From positions 1 to 64,000 of the forward strand of contig JARLJW010000064.1 in NCBI GenBank assembly GCA_031290985.1: 64,000 nucleotides of DNA, in the 5' to 3' direction. The stretch's first letter is position 1. Each line of letters starts with the position of its first letter. This document shows positions 17,129 through 24,167 of this stretch, piece after piece. A model generated the notes under the pieces. It did no database searches. It was not told the DNA's origin and saw only the letters and a program-made list of their open reading frames with translations. Origin of the DNA: Verrucomicrobiia bacterium (lineage in GTDB: Bacteria; Verrucomicrobiota; Verrucomicrobiia; Limisphaerales; UBA11358). Position numbers and translations under genes: made by a program.

Positions 17129-18994
17129 ATGCAAGCGAATGTCCAACAATTTCCGCCGTTCCGTGAACCGGGAGCGGCGCACGGCCACGACGACCATGGC
17201 CATGAACACCACGAGCCGGGCTTTTGGACCAAGTACATTTTCTCATCTGACCACAAGGTCATCGGCATCCAATACGGCATCACGGCGCTCACTTTTTTGC
17301 TGTTCGGATTTTTCCTGATGCTGCTGATGCGCTGGCAGATTGCGCATCCGACCCAGCCGGTGCCGTTCCTCGGGCCGCTGCTGGAAAAGATGCTCGGACC
17401 CATGGCGGCGGGCGGGGCGATCTCGGCGGATTTGTACAACGCCTTCGGGGCGATGCACGGCACGATCATGGTGTTCCTCGGGGTGGTGCCGCTGGCGTTC
17501 GCGGCGTTTGGCAACTATGTGGTGCCGCTGATGATCGGCGCGCCGGACATGACGTTTCCGCGCATCAACATGGCGAGCTATCATGCCTTCTTCCTGGGCG
17601 GCGTGGTGATGTTCGTGAGCTTTTTCATTCCGGGCGGCGCGGCGCAGGCGGGCTGGACTTCCTATTCCCCGCTGGCGACCACCATCCCGACCAACGGCCA
17701 GGCGTTCTGGCTGGTGGGCATGGTGCTGCTGATCACGTCCTCGCTGCTGGGCGCGGTGAACTTCATCGCGACCATCATCCAGTTGCGGGCGCCGGGGATG
17801 ACGTGGATGCGTTTGCCGTGGTTTGTCTGGGCGCAGTTCGTGACGGCCTTCATTTTGCTGCTGGCGTTTCCGCCGCTGGAAGCCGCTGGTGTATTGCAGT
17901 TGATGGACAACGCGCTCGGCACGAGCTTTTTCCTCCCGACCGGCCTCGCGGTCGCGGGCAAGGTGGGTGAAGCCAGCGGCGGCGGCAGCCCGCTGTTGTG
18001 GCAGCACCTGTTCTGGTTCCTGGGCCATCCGGAAGTGTACGTTTTGATTTTGCCCGCAATGGGCGTGGTCGCGGAAATTGTCGCCAACAACACGCGCAAG
18101 CCGTTGTGGGGTTATAAATCGCTGGTGTATTCCGTGCTGGCGGTCGGCTTCCTGTCCTTCATCGTCTGGGCGCATCACATGTACATGACGGGCATGGGCC
18201 AGCGGATTGCGACGTTCTTCCAGGCGACGACGATGATCATCTCGATCCCGTCGGTCATCATTCTGACATGCCTGCTCCTGTCGCTGTGGGGCGGGTCGAT
18301 CCGCATCAACACGCCGATGCTGTTTGCGCTGGGCTTCCTGCCGATGTTTGGCATCGGTGGTCTCACGGGCCTGCCGCTGGGGCTGGCGGCGGCGGATTTG
18401 TATCTGCATGACACCTATTACGTGATCGCGCACTTTCATTACGTGGTGGCACCGGGGACGATTTTTGCGCTGTTTGCCGGGATTTATTTTTGGTTCCCAA
18501 AAATGACCGGGCGCAAGATGAATGAATTCTGGGGCCGGGTGCATTTCTGGTGTTCATTCGTGTTCATGAACCTGGTGTTCATGCCGATGTTTGCGCAGGG
18601 CATCAAAGGCATGATCCGCCGCATGAGCGACGGCGGCGTGAATTATTCCGCGGCGCGTGTTCCGGGGGCGATCGACACGCTGCCGGGTTCGATCATGGAA
18701 TTGAACACGTGGATCCTCTGGGCGGCGATCGCCCTGGGCATCGCGCAGATTCCGTTCATCATCAATCTGTTCTGGAGCATCAAGCACGGCGAAAAGGTGG
18801 GCACCAACCCGTGGCAGGCCACGACGCTGGACTGGCACACGCCCACGCCGCCGCCGCACGGCAATTTCCCGCAGGAACCGCACGTTGTGCGCGGGCCTTA
18901 CGAATACAACGCGCCCGGGTTCGAGGGCGGTTTTGCGCCGCAGGCGGAATTCCCCGCCGCGGGCCAGGGTCACGCCCAACCGGCCCATCATTGA
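17129..18994 (+). CDS. ctaD: cytochrome c oxidase subunit I (caa3-like)
   Basis: 621 residues, catalytic subunit reducing O2 to water. It has the heme-copper core: GHPEVYV (CuB His, E and cross-linked Tyr), WAHHMYMTGMG (CuB His pair), and DTYYVIAHFHYV (heme a3 and heme a ligands). D-channel residues are seen in APDMTFPRIN. In the helix equivalent to the K channel, IISIPSVIILTC replaces the usual IPTG-x-K pattern, so the conserved Lys is Ile. There is a His-rich N-terminus (HGHDDHGHEHHEPG) and an extra proline-rich C-terminus. It follows ctaB with a 6-nt gap and is followed by subunit III after 9 nt. Confidence 0.96.
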   Translation: MQANVQQFPPFREPGAAHGHDDHGHEHHEPGFWTKYIFSSDHKVIGIQYGITALTFLLFGFFLMLLMRWQIAHPTQPVPFLGPLLEKMLGPMAAGGAISADLYNAFGAMHGTIMVFLGVVPLAFAAFGNYVVPLMIGAPDMTFPRINMASYHAFFLGGVVMFVSFFIPGGAAQAGWTSYSPLATTIPTNGQAFWLVGMVLLITSSLLGAVNFIATIIQLRAPGMTWMRLPWFVWAQFVTAFILLLAFPPLEAAGVLQLMDNALGTSFFLPTGLAVAGKVGEASGGGSPLLWQHLFWFLGHPEVYVLILPAMGVVAEIVANNTRKPLWGYKSLVYSVLAVGFLSFIVWAHHMYMTGMGQRIATFFQATTMIISIPSVIILTCLLLSLWGGSIRINTPMLFALGFLPMFGIGGLTGLPLGLAAADLYLHDTYYVIAHFHYVVAPGTIFALFAGIYFWFPKMTGRKMNEFWGRVHFWCSFVFMNLVFMPMFAQGIKGMIRRMSDGGVNYSAARVPGAIDTLPGSIMELNTWILWAAIALGIAQIPFIINLFWSIKHGEKVGTNPWQATTLDWHTPTPPPHGNFPQEPHVVRGPYEYNAPGFEGGFAPQAEFPAAGQGHAQPAHH

Positions 18995-19003
18995 GAATTT
19001 TTC

Positions 19004-19807
19004 ATGGATATCCCTTACACAGTCCACAACCGGCCGGATACCGGCATTTATAACGCGAAGCTGGGCATCTGGCTTTTTCTGGCGTCGGAAGTCATGTTGT
19101 TCGGCGGGCTGTTTTCCGCGTACGTTTTGCTGCGCGCCGGTGCCGAGCCGGGCATGTGGCCGCACGGCTGGCTCGACGTCCGGCTGGGCACCATCAACAC
19201 CTTGTTGCTGGCGCTCTCGGCCATCACCACGCTGCTGGCGTGGGCGGCGTGCAAGGTGCGCGAGTTCGGCAAGTTCAAATTTTTTCATGGCTGCACCATC
19301 CTGCTGGCGCTCACGTTTTTGGGCATCAAGTCCTACGAGTATCATGACAAGTTCATCCACTACGAGATCGCCTTGAACGACGGCACGTTTGTGGACGGGC
19401 ATCTGAAGGAAAAGTCGGCGGATTTTGACCTCAAGAAAAAGACCGGCACGGTGACGCTGCACGGCCGGGTCGTCCAGGACCGCAAGGAACTGATGGATTT
19501 GCGGATGCCGGCGGCGCAGGCGGCGGTGCTGGAGGAACATGTCATCCAGGCGGCGGACATCAAGAAGATGCAGAACTACGGCCCGTGGCACAACACGTTC
19601 ACGGCGATCTATTTTACGATGACCGGCCTGCACGCGCTGCACATCCTGGGCGGCACGCTGGTGATCTTCTACCTGTGGGGCCCGGGCAGCCGCATGTGGA
19701 AGACCGATCCGGAACGGTTCACCAACCGCATCGAGGTTTCCGGCCTGTTCTGGCATTTTGTCGACCTGGTCTGGATCTTCCTGTTCCCGGTCATGTATTT
19801 GACCTGA
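19004..19807 (+). CDS. ctaE: cytochrome c oxidase subunit III with extra loop
   Basis: 267 residues with the subunit III core: GIWLFLASEVMLFGGLFSAY at the N-terminus, FTMTGLHALHILGG in the middle, and FWHFVDLVWIFLFPVMY at the C-terminus. Between two helices (about residues 115-190) lies a hydrophilic insert of about 75 residues (from KFIHYEIALNDG to AADIKKMQNYGPWHN), longer than the usual loop. The insert contains TGTVTLHGRVVQDRKEL, which looks like a small beta-hairpin. Overall similarity and position between subunits I and IV leave little doubt on family. Confidence 0.92.
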   Translation: MDIPYTVHNRPDTGIYNAKLGIWLFLASEVMLFGGLFSAYVLLRAGAEPGMWPHGWLDVRLGTINTLLLALSAITTLLAWAACKVREFGKFKFFHGCTILLALTFLGIKSYEYHDKFIHYEIALNDGTFVDGHLKEKSADFDLKKKTGTVTLHGRVVQDRKELMDLRMPAAQAAVLEEHVIQAADIKKMQNYGPWHNTFTAIYFTMTGLHALHILGGTLVIFYLWGPGSRMWKTDPERFTNRIEVSGLFWHFVDLVWIFLFPVMYLT

Positions 19808-19840
19808 AGATTTATTTGAGCGAAGCTGAAATATATTGAT

Positions 19841-20164
19841 ATGAGCGAAACCGAGAAACCCGTCACACTGCAGAGTTACATCCGGCTGTGCACGGTCATT
19901 TTTATCGTGGTCATGTGCGCCGTGGGCAGCATGATCGGCACATCGTTCGCGCACATCGGCGAAGGCTGGACGGCCAAGGTGGCCATCATCCTGGCGATCG
20001 CCGCGGTGAACGCGTTTCTCGTGGCCGGTTACCTGATGCACTTGCTGTCGGAAAAGAAGCTTATTTACACCGTCCTGACGTTCACGGTGATTTTCGTCAT
20101 CGGCCTGTTCGGGCTGACGTTGTGGGCGATGACTGATTTTCCGGTCGGCACCGCGACTCATTGA
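19841..20164 (+). CDS. ctaF: cytochrome c oxidase subunit IV
   Basis: 107 residues with three transmembrane helices (YIRLCTVIFIVVMCAVGSMIG, KVAIILAIAAVNAFLVAGYLMHLL and YTVLTFTVIFVIGLFGLTLW), matching the prokaryotic subunit IV (COX4_pro type) in length and in the NAFLVAGYLMHL pattern. It follows subunit III directly in the oxidase operon. The small subunit stabilises the complex and is not catalytic. Confidence 0.85.
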   Translation: MSETEKPVTLQSYIRLCTVIFIVVMCAVGSMIGTSFAHIGEGWTAKVAIILAIAAVNAFLVAGYLMHLLSEKKLIYTVLTFTVIFVIGLFGLTLWAMTDFPVGTATH

Positions 20165-20169
20165 TAAAA

Positions 20170-20355
20170 ATGTCACTGAAAGCCTTCCATCTGATTTTTG
20201 TGACGCTGCTGATCTCGCTGGCCTTTGGCTGCGCGGCCTGGGCGTTCAACAATGGGCGGCCAGGCTGGGGCGTGGCGGCCATCGCCACGGGCATCCTGGT
20301 CATCCTCTACGGCGTTTATTTTTTGAAGAAACTGAAAAAGATCAGCTACCTGTGA
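20170..20355 (+). CDS. small two-helix membrane protein of the oxidase cluster
   Basis: 61 residues from the ATG at 20170, chosen over the TTG at 20161 that overlaps the upstream stop. Two hydrophobic helices (FHLIFVTLLISLAFGCAAWAF, then WGVAAIATGILVILYGVYF) and a basic C-terminus (LKKLKKISYL). No family recognised by name; comparable small proteins occur in oxidase operons. Its stop overlaps the GTG of the next gene (GTGA). Confidence 0.75.
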   Translation: MSLKAFHLIFVTLLISLAFGCAAWAFNNGRPGWGVAAIATGILVILYGVYFLKKLKKISYL

Positions 20356-20696
20356 AAAGCGCCAAATTCCAAGCACCAAGCTCCAGAGAAGCTTCAAGCT
20401 CCAAGCACCCATCGACGGGTGCCGGGCTTTTGAAGGTTGGTGCTTGGAGGTTGGTGCTTGGAATTTTGTTTGCCGGCATTGTGCTTACGCCGGCACGCTC
20501 GTTTGCCTGCGCGACGTGCTATGGCGCGAACATTGATTCGCCGATGGCCGACGGCATGAACTGGGGCATCTTCACATTGCTCGGCGTGGTGGGCACGGTG
20601 CTGGCGACCTTTTTGACGTTTCTCATCTACATCATCCGCAAGAGCGAGGCGATGAACGCCGCCGCCGAAGCCGCCGCCAAATCTCCACAAGTATGA
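20352..20696 (+). CDS. small secreted/membrane protein whose N-terminus derives from a dispersed repeat
   Basis: 114 residues from a GTG at 20352-20354 that overlaps the previous stop (GTGA). Residues about 4-42 (KFQAPSSREASSSKHPSTG, then KVGAWRLVLGILF) are encoded by the inverted repeat at 20362-20465. The second arm provides the hydrophobic core of a signal peptide, which continues with AGIVLTPARSFA. The mature part begins with CATCYGANIDSPMADG (a CxxC pair) and has one transmembrane helix (IFTLLGVVGTVLATFLTFLIYII). The CxxC and position in the operon suggest a role in oxidase assembly or redox; this is inference. Confidence 0.75.
   Translation: MKSAKFQAPSSREASSSKHPSTGAGLLKVGAWRLVLGILFAGIVLTPARSFACATCYGANIDSPMADGMNWGIFTLLGVVGTVLATFLTFLIYIIRKSEAMNAAAEAAAKSPQV
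20362..20465. repeat. inverted repeat (CCAAGCACCAAGCTCCA type), copy 1, used as coding sequence
   Basis: Left arm AATTCCAAGCACCAAGCTCC (20366-20385) pairs with the right arm near 20434-20465 (GGTTGGTGCTTGGAATT). The first 29 nt of the left arm (20362-20390) are identical to 60567-60595. It lies entirely inside the reading frame of the small membrane protein. Confidence 0.9.
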
Positions 20697-21484
20697 ACGA
20701 CTGGTTTGCCTCCAACATCCTCGGAATGCCGCAACGCGCCGCACTGGGCGCGAAGCCCATCGACGACCTGATCGTCTGGGTCCACTACCTCATGGCCGTG
20801 CTGTTCGTCGGCTGGATCATCTACTTCGGCTACACCCTCTGGCGTTTCAACGCGAAGCGCAGCGCCAAGGCCAATTACGCCGGCTCGAAGAGTTCGATGC
20901 CCAAGTACATCGAGATCGCCGTGGTGCTTGCGGAAGCGGTGCTGTTGCTGGTGATCGCCGTGCCGTTGTGGGGCAAAAACGTCCAGCAATTTCCCGAACC
21001 CAAGAATGCCACGGTGATCCAGATCATGGCGCAGCAGTTTGGCTGGAACTATCGTTATGCGGGGCTGGACGGACAATTTGGCGCGCAGGACATGAAGCTC
21101 ATCTCGGACAAGAACATCTTCGGCGTTGATCCGAAAGATCCGAGCGGCAAGGACGACATCCAGCTTTACAACGGCAACATCCACGTGGTGGTCAACAAGC
21201 CGGTGATCATCTACCTGAGTTCCAAGGACGTCATCCATTCGTTCAAGGTCGTGGCGATGCGCATGACCCAGGATGCGATTCCCGGCCTGCGCATTCCGCT
21301 CACGTTCACGCCGACCACACCCGGCCGGTACCAGATCGAGTGCGCGCAACTTTGTGGCGGCGGGCATTCCGCGATGGCCGGCGGGTTTGTGCTGGTCGAG
21401 TCGCAGGAAGACTTTAATCAATGGATGAAGGCGCAGGAGGCCAAGGTGGCCGCCGCCGCCGCCGGCCCGCAGAGTTTTGAGTGA
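20693..21484 (+). CDS. ctaC: cytochrome c oxidase subunit II (CuA)
   Basis: 263 residues, with two N-terminal helices (WVHYLMAVLFVGWIIYFGYTLW and IEIAVVLAEAVLLLVIAVPLW) and a cupredoxin domain carrying the binuclear CuA centre: SKDVIHSFKV (His), then CAQLCGGGHSAM (C-x3-C-x3-H-x2-M). The usual Glu between the two Cys is Gln here. The aromatic electron-entry patch is QFGWNYRY. It overlaps the preceding gene by 4 nt (ATGA) and comes last among the structural subunits, an order different from the usual II-I-III-IV. Confidence 0.94.
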   Translation: MNDWFASNILGMPQRAALGAKPIDDLIVWVHYLMAVLFVGWIIYFGYTLWRFNAKRSAKANYAGSKSSMPKYIEIAVVLAEAVLLLVIAVPLWGKNVQQFPEPKNATVIQIMAQQFGWNYRYAGLDGQFGAQDMKLISDKNIFGVDPKDPSGKDDIQLYNGNIHVVVNKPVIIYLSSKDVIHSFKVVAMRMTQDAIPGLRIPLTFTPTTPGRYQIECAQLCGGGHSAMAGGFVLVESQEDFNQWMKAQEAKVAAAAAGPQSFE

Positions 21485-21514
21485 TTTTTCCGCCGCTTTG
21501 GGCGACCCTGCTTC

Positions 21515-22174
21515 ATGCCTGAAAATCTTCGCCGCCTGCCACGCTCCCTGTGGCTCGGCTACAGCCTGGCCTTTGGCGTGATCGGCCTGGCCATCGTGGC
21601 TTCATTCCTGCAGAACGCGCACCAGCCGGCGGCCCCGCTGCCGGTGATCGGAGCGGTCGCGGATTTCACGCTGACGAACCAGGACGGCCGGACCATCACG
21701 CTGGCGGACTTCACCAACCATGTCTGGATCGCGGACATCATCTTCACGCGTTGCGCCGGGCCGTGTCCGCGCCTGACGATGCAGATGAAGGCGTTGCAGG
21801 ATAAGATTCCGGCGACGGGCACGACCCGGCTGGTCACGCTGACGACGGATCCCGAGTTTGACACGCCGGAAGTTCTGCGGCGGATTGGGATGCACTACGG
21901 CGCGGATTTCAGCCGCTGGAGTTTTCTCACGGGCACCAAGGCGGGGATCGCCGGGCTGGCCGCCAACAGTTTGAAATTGAGCGCGCAGCCGGTGAAGCTG
22001 GAGGAGCAGAAGGACGCCGCCGACCTGTTCATCCACACGACGATCTTCGTCATCGTGGACAAGCATGCGCAACTGCGGGGATCTTTTGAGACGGGCGGCG
22101 AGGGCGTGGACTGGACAAACACCGTCCTGCCCAAGATCATCGGCACCGTCAGCCAGTTGGAGAAGGAACCATGA
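21515..22174 (+). CDS. Sco1/SenC/PrrC-type copper chaperone
   Basis: 219 residues anchored by one N-terminal helix (YSLAFGVIGLAIVASFLQN). The thioredoxin-like domain has the C-x3-C copper/redox motif (TRCAGPCPRLTMQM) and the conserved His (DLFIHTTIFVIVDK). Sco proteins deliver copper to CuA of subunit II, which matches its location right after ctaC. It overlaps the following DUF420 gene by 4 nt. Confidence 0.93.
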   Translation: MPENLRRLPRSLWLGYSLAFGVIGLAIVASFLQNAHQPAAPLPVIGAVADFTLTNQDGRTITLADFTNHVWIADIIFTRCAGPCPRLTMQMKALQDKIPATGTTRLVTLTTDPEFDTPEVLRRIGMHYGADFSRWSFLTGTKAGIAGLAANSLKLSAQPVKLEEQKDAADLFIHTTIFVIVDKHAQLRGSFETGGEGVDWTNTVLPKIIGTVSQLEKEP

Positions 22175-22614
22175 GCATCCATGACCTGCCGGTGGTCAAC
22201 GCCACGCTGAACGGCTTGAGCGCGATTTTTCTGACGCTGGGCTACATATTCATCAAGCGCGGCAACAAGATCGCGCACCGGAACTGCATGATCACGGCGT
22301 TCAGCACGTCGGTGATTTTTCTGGCGTGCTATCTCACTTACCACACGTGGCTGGCGGTGGTGTTGCATCAGGGGCCGACGCGCTTTTTGAATCCGGCCTG
22401 GTTCCGGCCGATCTACCTGACCATCCTGGGCACGCACACGCTGCTCGCGGCGGTGATCGTGCCGCTGATCTTGATGACGTTATACCGGGCGCGAAAGCAG
22501 GATTTCGAGGCGCACAAGCGCATCGCGCGCTGGACGTGGCCGCTGTGGATGTATGTTTCCGTGACGGGCGTGGTGATTTATCTGTTGCTCTACCAGATTT
22601 TCCCGCAGAAATGA
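22171..22614 (+). CDS. DUF420 membrane protein (CtaM/YozB-like)
   Basis: 147 residues, four transmembrane helices (LSAIFLTLGYIFI, FSTSVIFLACYLTYHTW, IYLTILGTHTLLAAVIVPLI, MYVSVTGVVIYLLLYQI). DUF420 proteins include CtaM, required for the activity of heme A oxidases in Firmicutes. Family marks are HRNCMITAF and THTLLA. A degenerate second copy of its last about 65 nt lies 180 nt downstream. Confidence 0.88.
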   Translation: MSIHDLPVVNATLNGLSAIFLTLGYIFIKRGNKIAHRNCMITAFSTSVIFLACYLTYHTWLAVVLHQGPTRFLNPAWFRPIYLTILGTHTLLAAVIVPLILMTLYRARKQDFEAHKRIARWTWPLWMYVSVTGVVIYLLLYQIFPQK

Positions 22615-22643
22615 TGGCGGGCTAAACCGGAACGATTCTTTTT

Positions 22644-22722
22644 AACCACGGATGGACACGGATGGGCACGGATGGGAAAACCGTGACGCGAATTTCGCCA
22701 ATTAACGCGAATTTTTGATCGC
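22644..22722. repeat. ACGGATGG-type intergenic repeat followed by AATTAACGCGAATTT
   Basis: CACGGATGG units repeat with a 12-nt period (22647-22676), followed by a GACGCGAATTTCGCC / AACGCGAATTTTT stretch. These classes are seen in reverse orientation at 1745-1777 and as fragments at 348-379. The block sits between the DUF420 gene and a duplicated copy of its 3' end. Confidence 0.7.
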
Positions 22723-22728
22723 AAAAAG

Positions 22729-22794
22729 GATGTGTTTTTCGGTGACCGGCGTGGTGAATTATCTTTTGCTTTATCAGATTTTCCCGCAGAAATA
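22729..22794 (+). pseudogene. duplicated 3' end of the DUF420 gene
   Basis: This stretch aligns to 22548-22613 without gaps, with about eight differences by hand count. It would encode VTGVVNYLLLYQIFPQK plus stop. The DUF420 gene ends in nearly the same residues, and most differences in the coding part are synonymous. No start or upstream part of a gene is present, so this is a gene remnant. Confidence 0.8.
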
Positions 22795-22799
22795 GGCGA

Positions 22800-23864
22800 A
22801 TGACATCTGCCGCCACCATCAGGGTTCACGCCAGCCAGTTTCCGGAAGCTGTGCGGCGCGACCTGCTGGCCTCGTGGCGCACGCGGCGGGTGAACCACAA
22901 GTTTCATTACGACAGCCTCAAGCAGACGCAAAAATGGCTCGCCCTGCACGACGCCCACTCTCCCACACGCTACGACGATGATTGCCTGGCCACGTATGAT
23001 CGCGCCTTCACCGAAACGGCGGAACAGATAAAGTCAAAAGCCATCCACGTCATCGGCCTGGGCTGCGGCGGCGGAAAGAAGGATTCGCGGCTGCTGACCT
23101 TGTTGCAGGCGCGGGGTAAAAACATTTCTTACACGCCCAGCGATGTCAGCACGGCGATGGTGCTGGTCGCGCGCCGGGCGGCGCTGAAGGTTTTGCCGGC
23201 GGAAAATTGTTTTCCGGTGGTTTGCGATCTCGCGACGGCGGATGATCTGCCGGCGCTGCTGGCCACGCGGCATCCGTCGCTGGTCACGTTCTTTGGGATG
23301 ATCCCGAATTTCGAGCCGCAGCTCATCCTGCCGCGGCTGGCGCGGCTGGTACGGCCGCAAGACTGGCTGTTGTTCAGCGCCAACCTGGCGCCGGGTGCCG
23401 ACTACGCCGCCGGGATGCGGCGCATCCTGCCGCAATACGACAACCCGCTGACCAGTGACTGGCTGACGGCCTTTTTGTACGATCTGGGCGTGGATCCGCG
23501 CGCGGGGAAGCTGAGCTTCACGATTGAAACCGGCGGGCTGGGATTGCAGCGCATCGTGGCGACCTTTCATTTCACCCGCGCGGGTTGCGTGGACGTGGGC
23601 GGGGAAGTTTTTCAATTCAAGCGCGGTGAAGGCATCCGGCTTTTCTTTTCGTATCGCTACACGGCGGAACGGGTCCAAAAAACGCTGCGAAAGCACGGCT
23701 TGGAAGTCTGCCAGCAATGGATTGCGGCGTCGGAGGAGGAGGGCGTGTTTCTGTGCCGGTCCTTGGGGACGGCCGCCGAGACGGAAACTGGCAAGCGCCA
23801 GCACGCCGTGCCGGCGACCGGCGCTCCGTGGGCCGGGCGAGGACAGAAAGGCGGGATTCGTTGA
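22800..23864 (+). CDS. EgtD-like SAM-dependent methyltransferase
   Basis: 354 residues resembling the EgtD/histidine N-alpha-methyltransferase family (Methyltransf_33). It has VNHKFHYDSLKQTQKW near the N-terminus, the SAM loop VIGLGCGGGKKDSRLL, and YTPSDVSTAMVLVARR. Family members methylate histidine for ergothioneine or ovothiol-like pathways, but no EgtB-like partner is in the window, so the substrate is open. The last about 30 residues (GTAAETETGKRQHAVPATGAP and beyond) look like repeat-derived extension with no family counterpart that I know. Confidence 0.7.
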   Translation: MTSAATIRVHASQFPEAVRRDLLASWRTRRVNHKFHYDSLKQTQKWLALHDAHSPTRYDDDCLATYDRAFTETAEQIKSKAIHVIGLGCGGGKKDSRLLTLLQARGKNISYTPSDVSTAMVLVARRAALKVLPAENCFPVVCDLATADDLPALLATRHPSLVTFFGMIPNFEPQLILPRLARLVRPQDWLLFSANLAPGADYAAGMRRILPQYDNPLTSDWLTAFLYDLGVDPRAGKLSFTIETGGLGLQRIVATFHFTRAGCVDVGGEVFQFKRGEGIRLFFSYRYTAERVQKTLRKHGLEVCQQWIAASEEEGVFLCRSLGTAAETETGKRQHAVPATGAPWAGRGQKGGIR

Positions 23865-23904
23865 AAAGACCAGAAAAAGGGTGTCCCCAGCGCGTCCCCA
23901 ATTT

Positions 23905-23922
23905 GTCCCCAGTACTGGGGAC
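23905..23922. repeat. perfect 18-nt palindrome
   Basis: GTCCCCAGTACTGGGGAC reads the same on both strands. Two direct repeats of its left half (GTCCCCA at 23883 and 23894) precede it. Confidence 0.85.
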
Positions 23923-24005
23923 AAGCGTTAAAACGGGGATGTGTTAAGCTTTTGGCGTTGGAAGTAGTGACTCCAACAAAAAGAATTTAGAATGTTGTTC
24001 TTATT

Positions 24006-24038
24006 GAGCCCGGAGTAGTGTCCGGGCTCTTTTCTTTT
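24006..24038 (+). terminator. intrinsic terminator, possibly of a small RNA
   Basis: GAGCCCGGA (24006-24014) and TCCGGGCTC (24021-24029) form a perfect 9-bp stem with a 6-nt loop, followed by TTTTCTTTT. The nearest upstream protein gene ends about 140 nt before. An independent hairpin lies at 23956-23976, so the terminator may end a short untranslated transcript. Confidence 0.85.
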
Positions 24039-24067
24039 GTATGGGGTGCCCGCGTCCCCCGGGCTCG

Positions 24068-24137
24068 GCAATTTTCAAAGTGCGGAGAGCTTCCTTAAAT
24101 TTCACGCGGCCTGGTTGACGAGAGTTGCTGCGCCCAG
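24068..24137. repeat. 70-nt dispersed repeat, copy 2
   Basis: Gap-free match to 10431-10500, about 84% identical by hand count. Confidence 0.75.
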
Positions 24138-24167
24138 GGACGGGCGCACTCCGGGGGCAGGATTTTA

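Larger units (their letters stand above)
23865..24167. other. intergenic region with palindrome, terminator and repeat
   Basis: About 300 nt between the methyltransferase gene and the acyl-CoA synthetase-like gene (convergent). It contains GTCCCCA direct repeats ending in a perfect palindrome, a small hairpin (GTTGGA/TCCAAC, 23956-23976), an intrinsic terminator and a dispersed repeat copy. No protein-coding gene is convincing. Confidence 0.6.

Noticed and set aside
18554-20176. 540-codon minus-strand frame opposite oxidase subunit III
   Set aside because: Shadow of ctaD/ctaE; no protein-like pattern.
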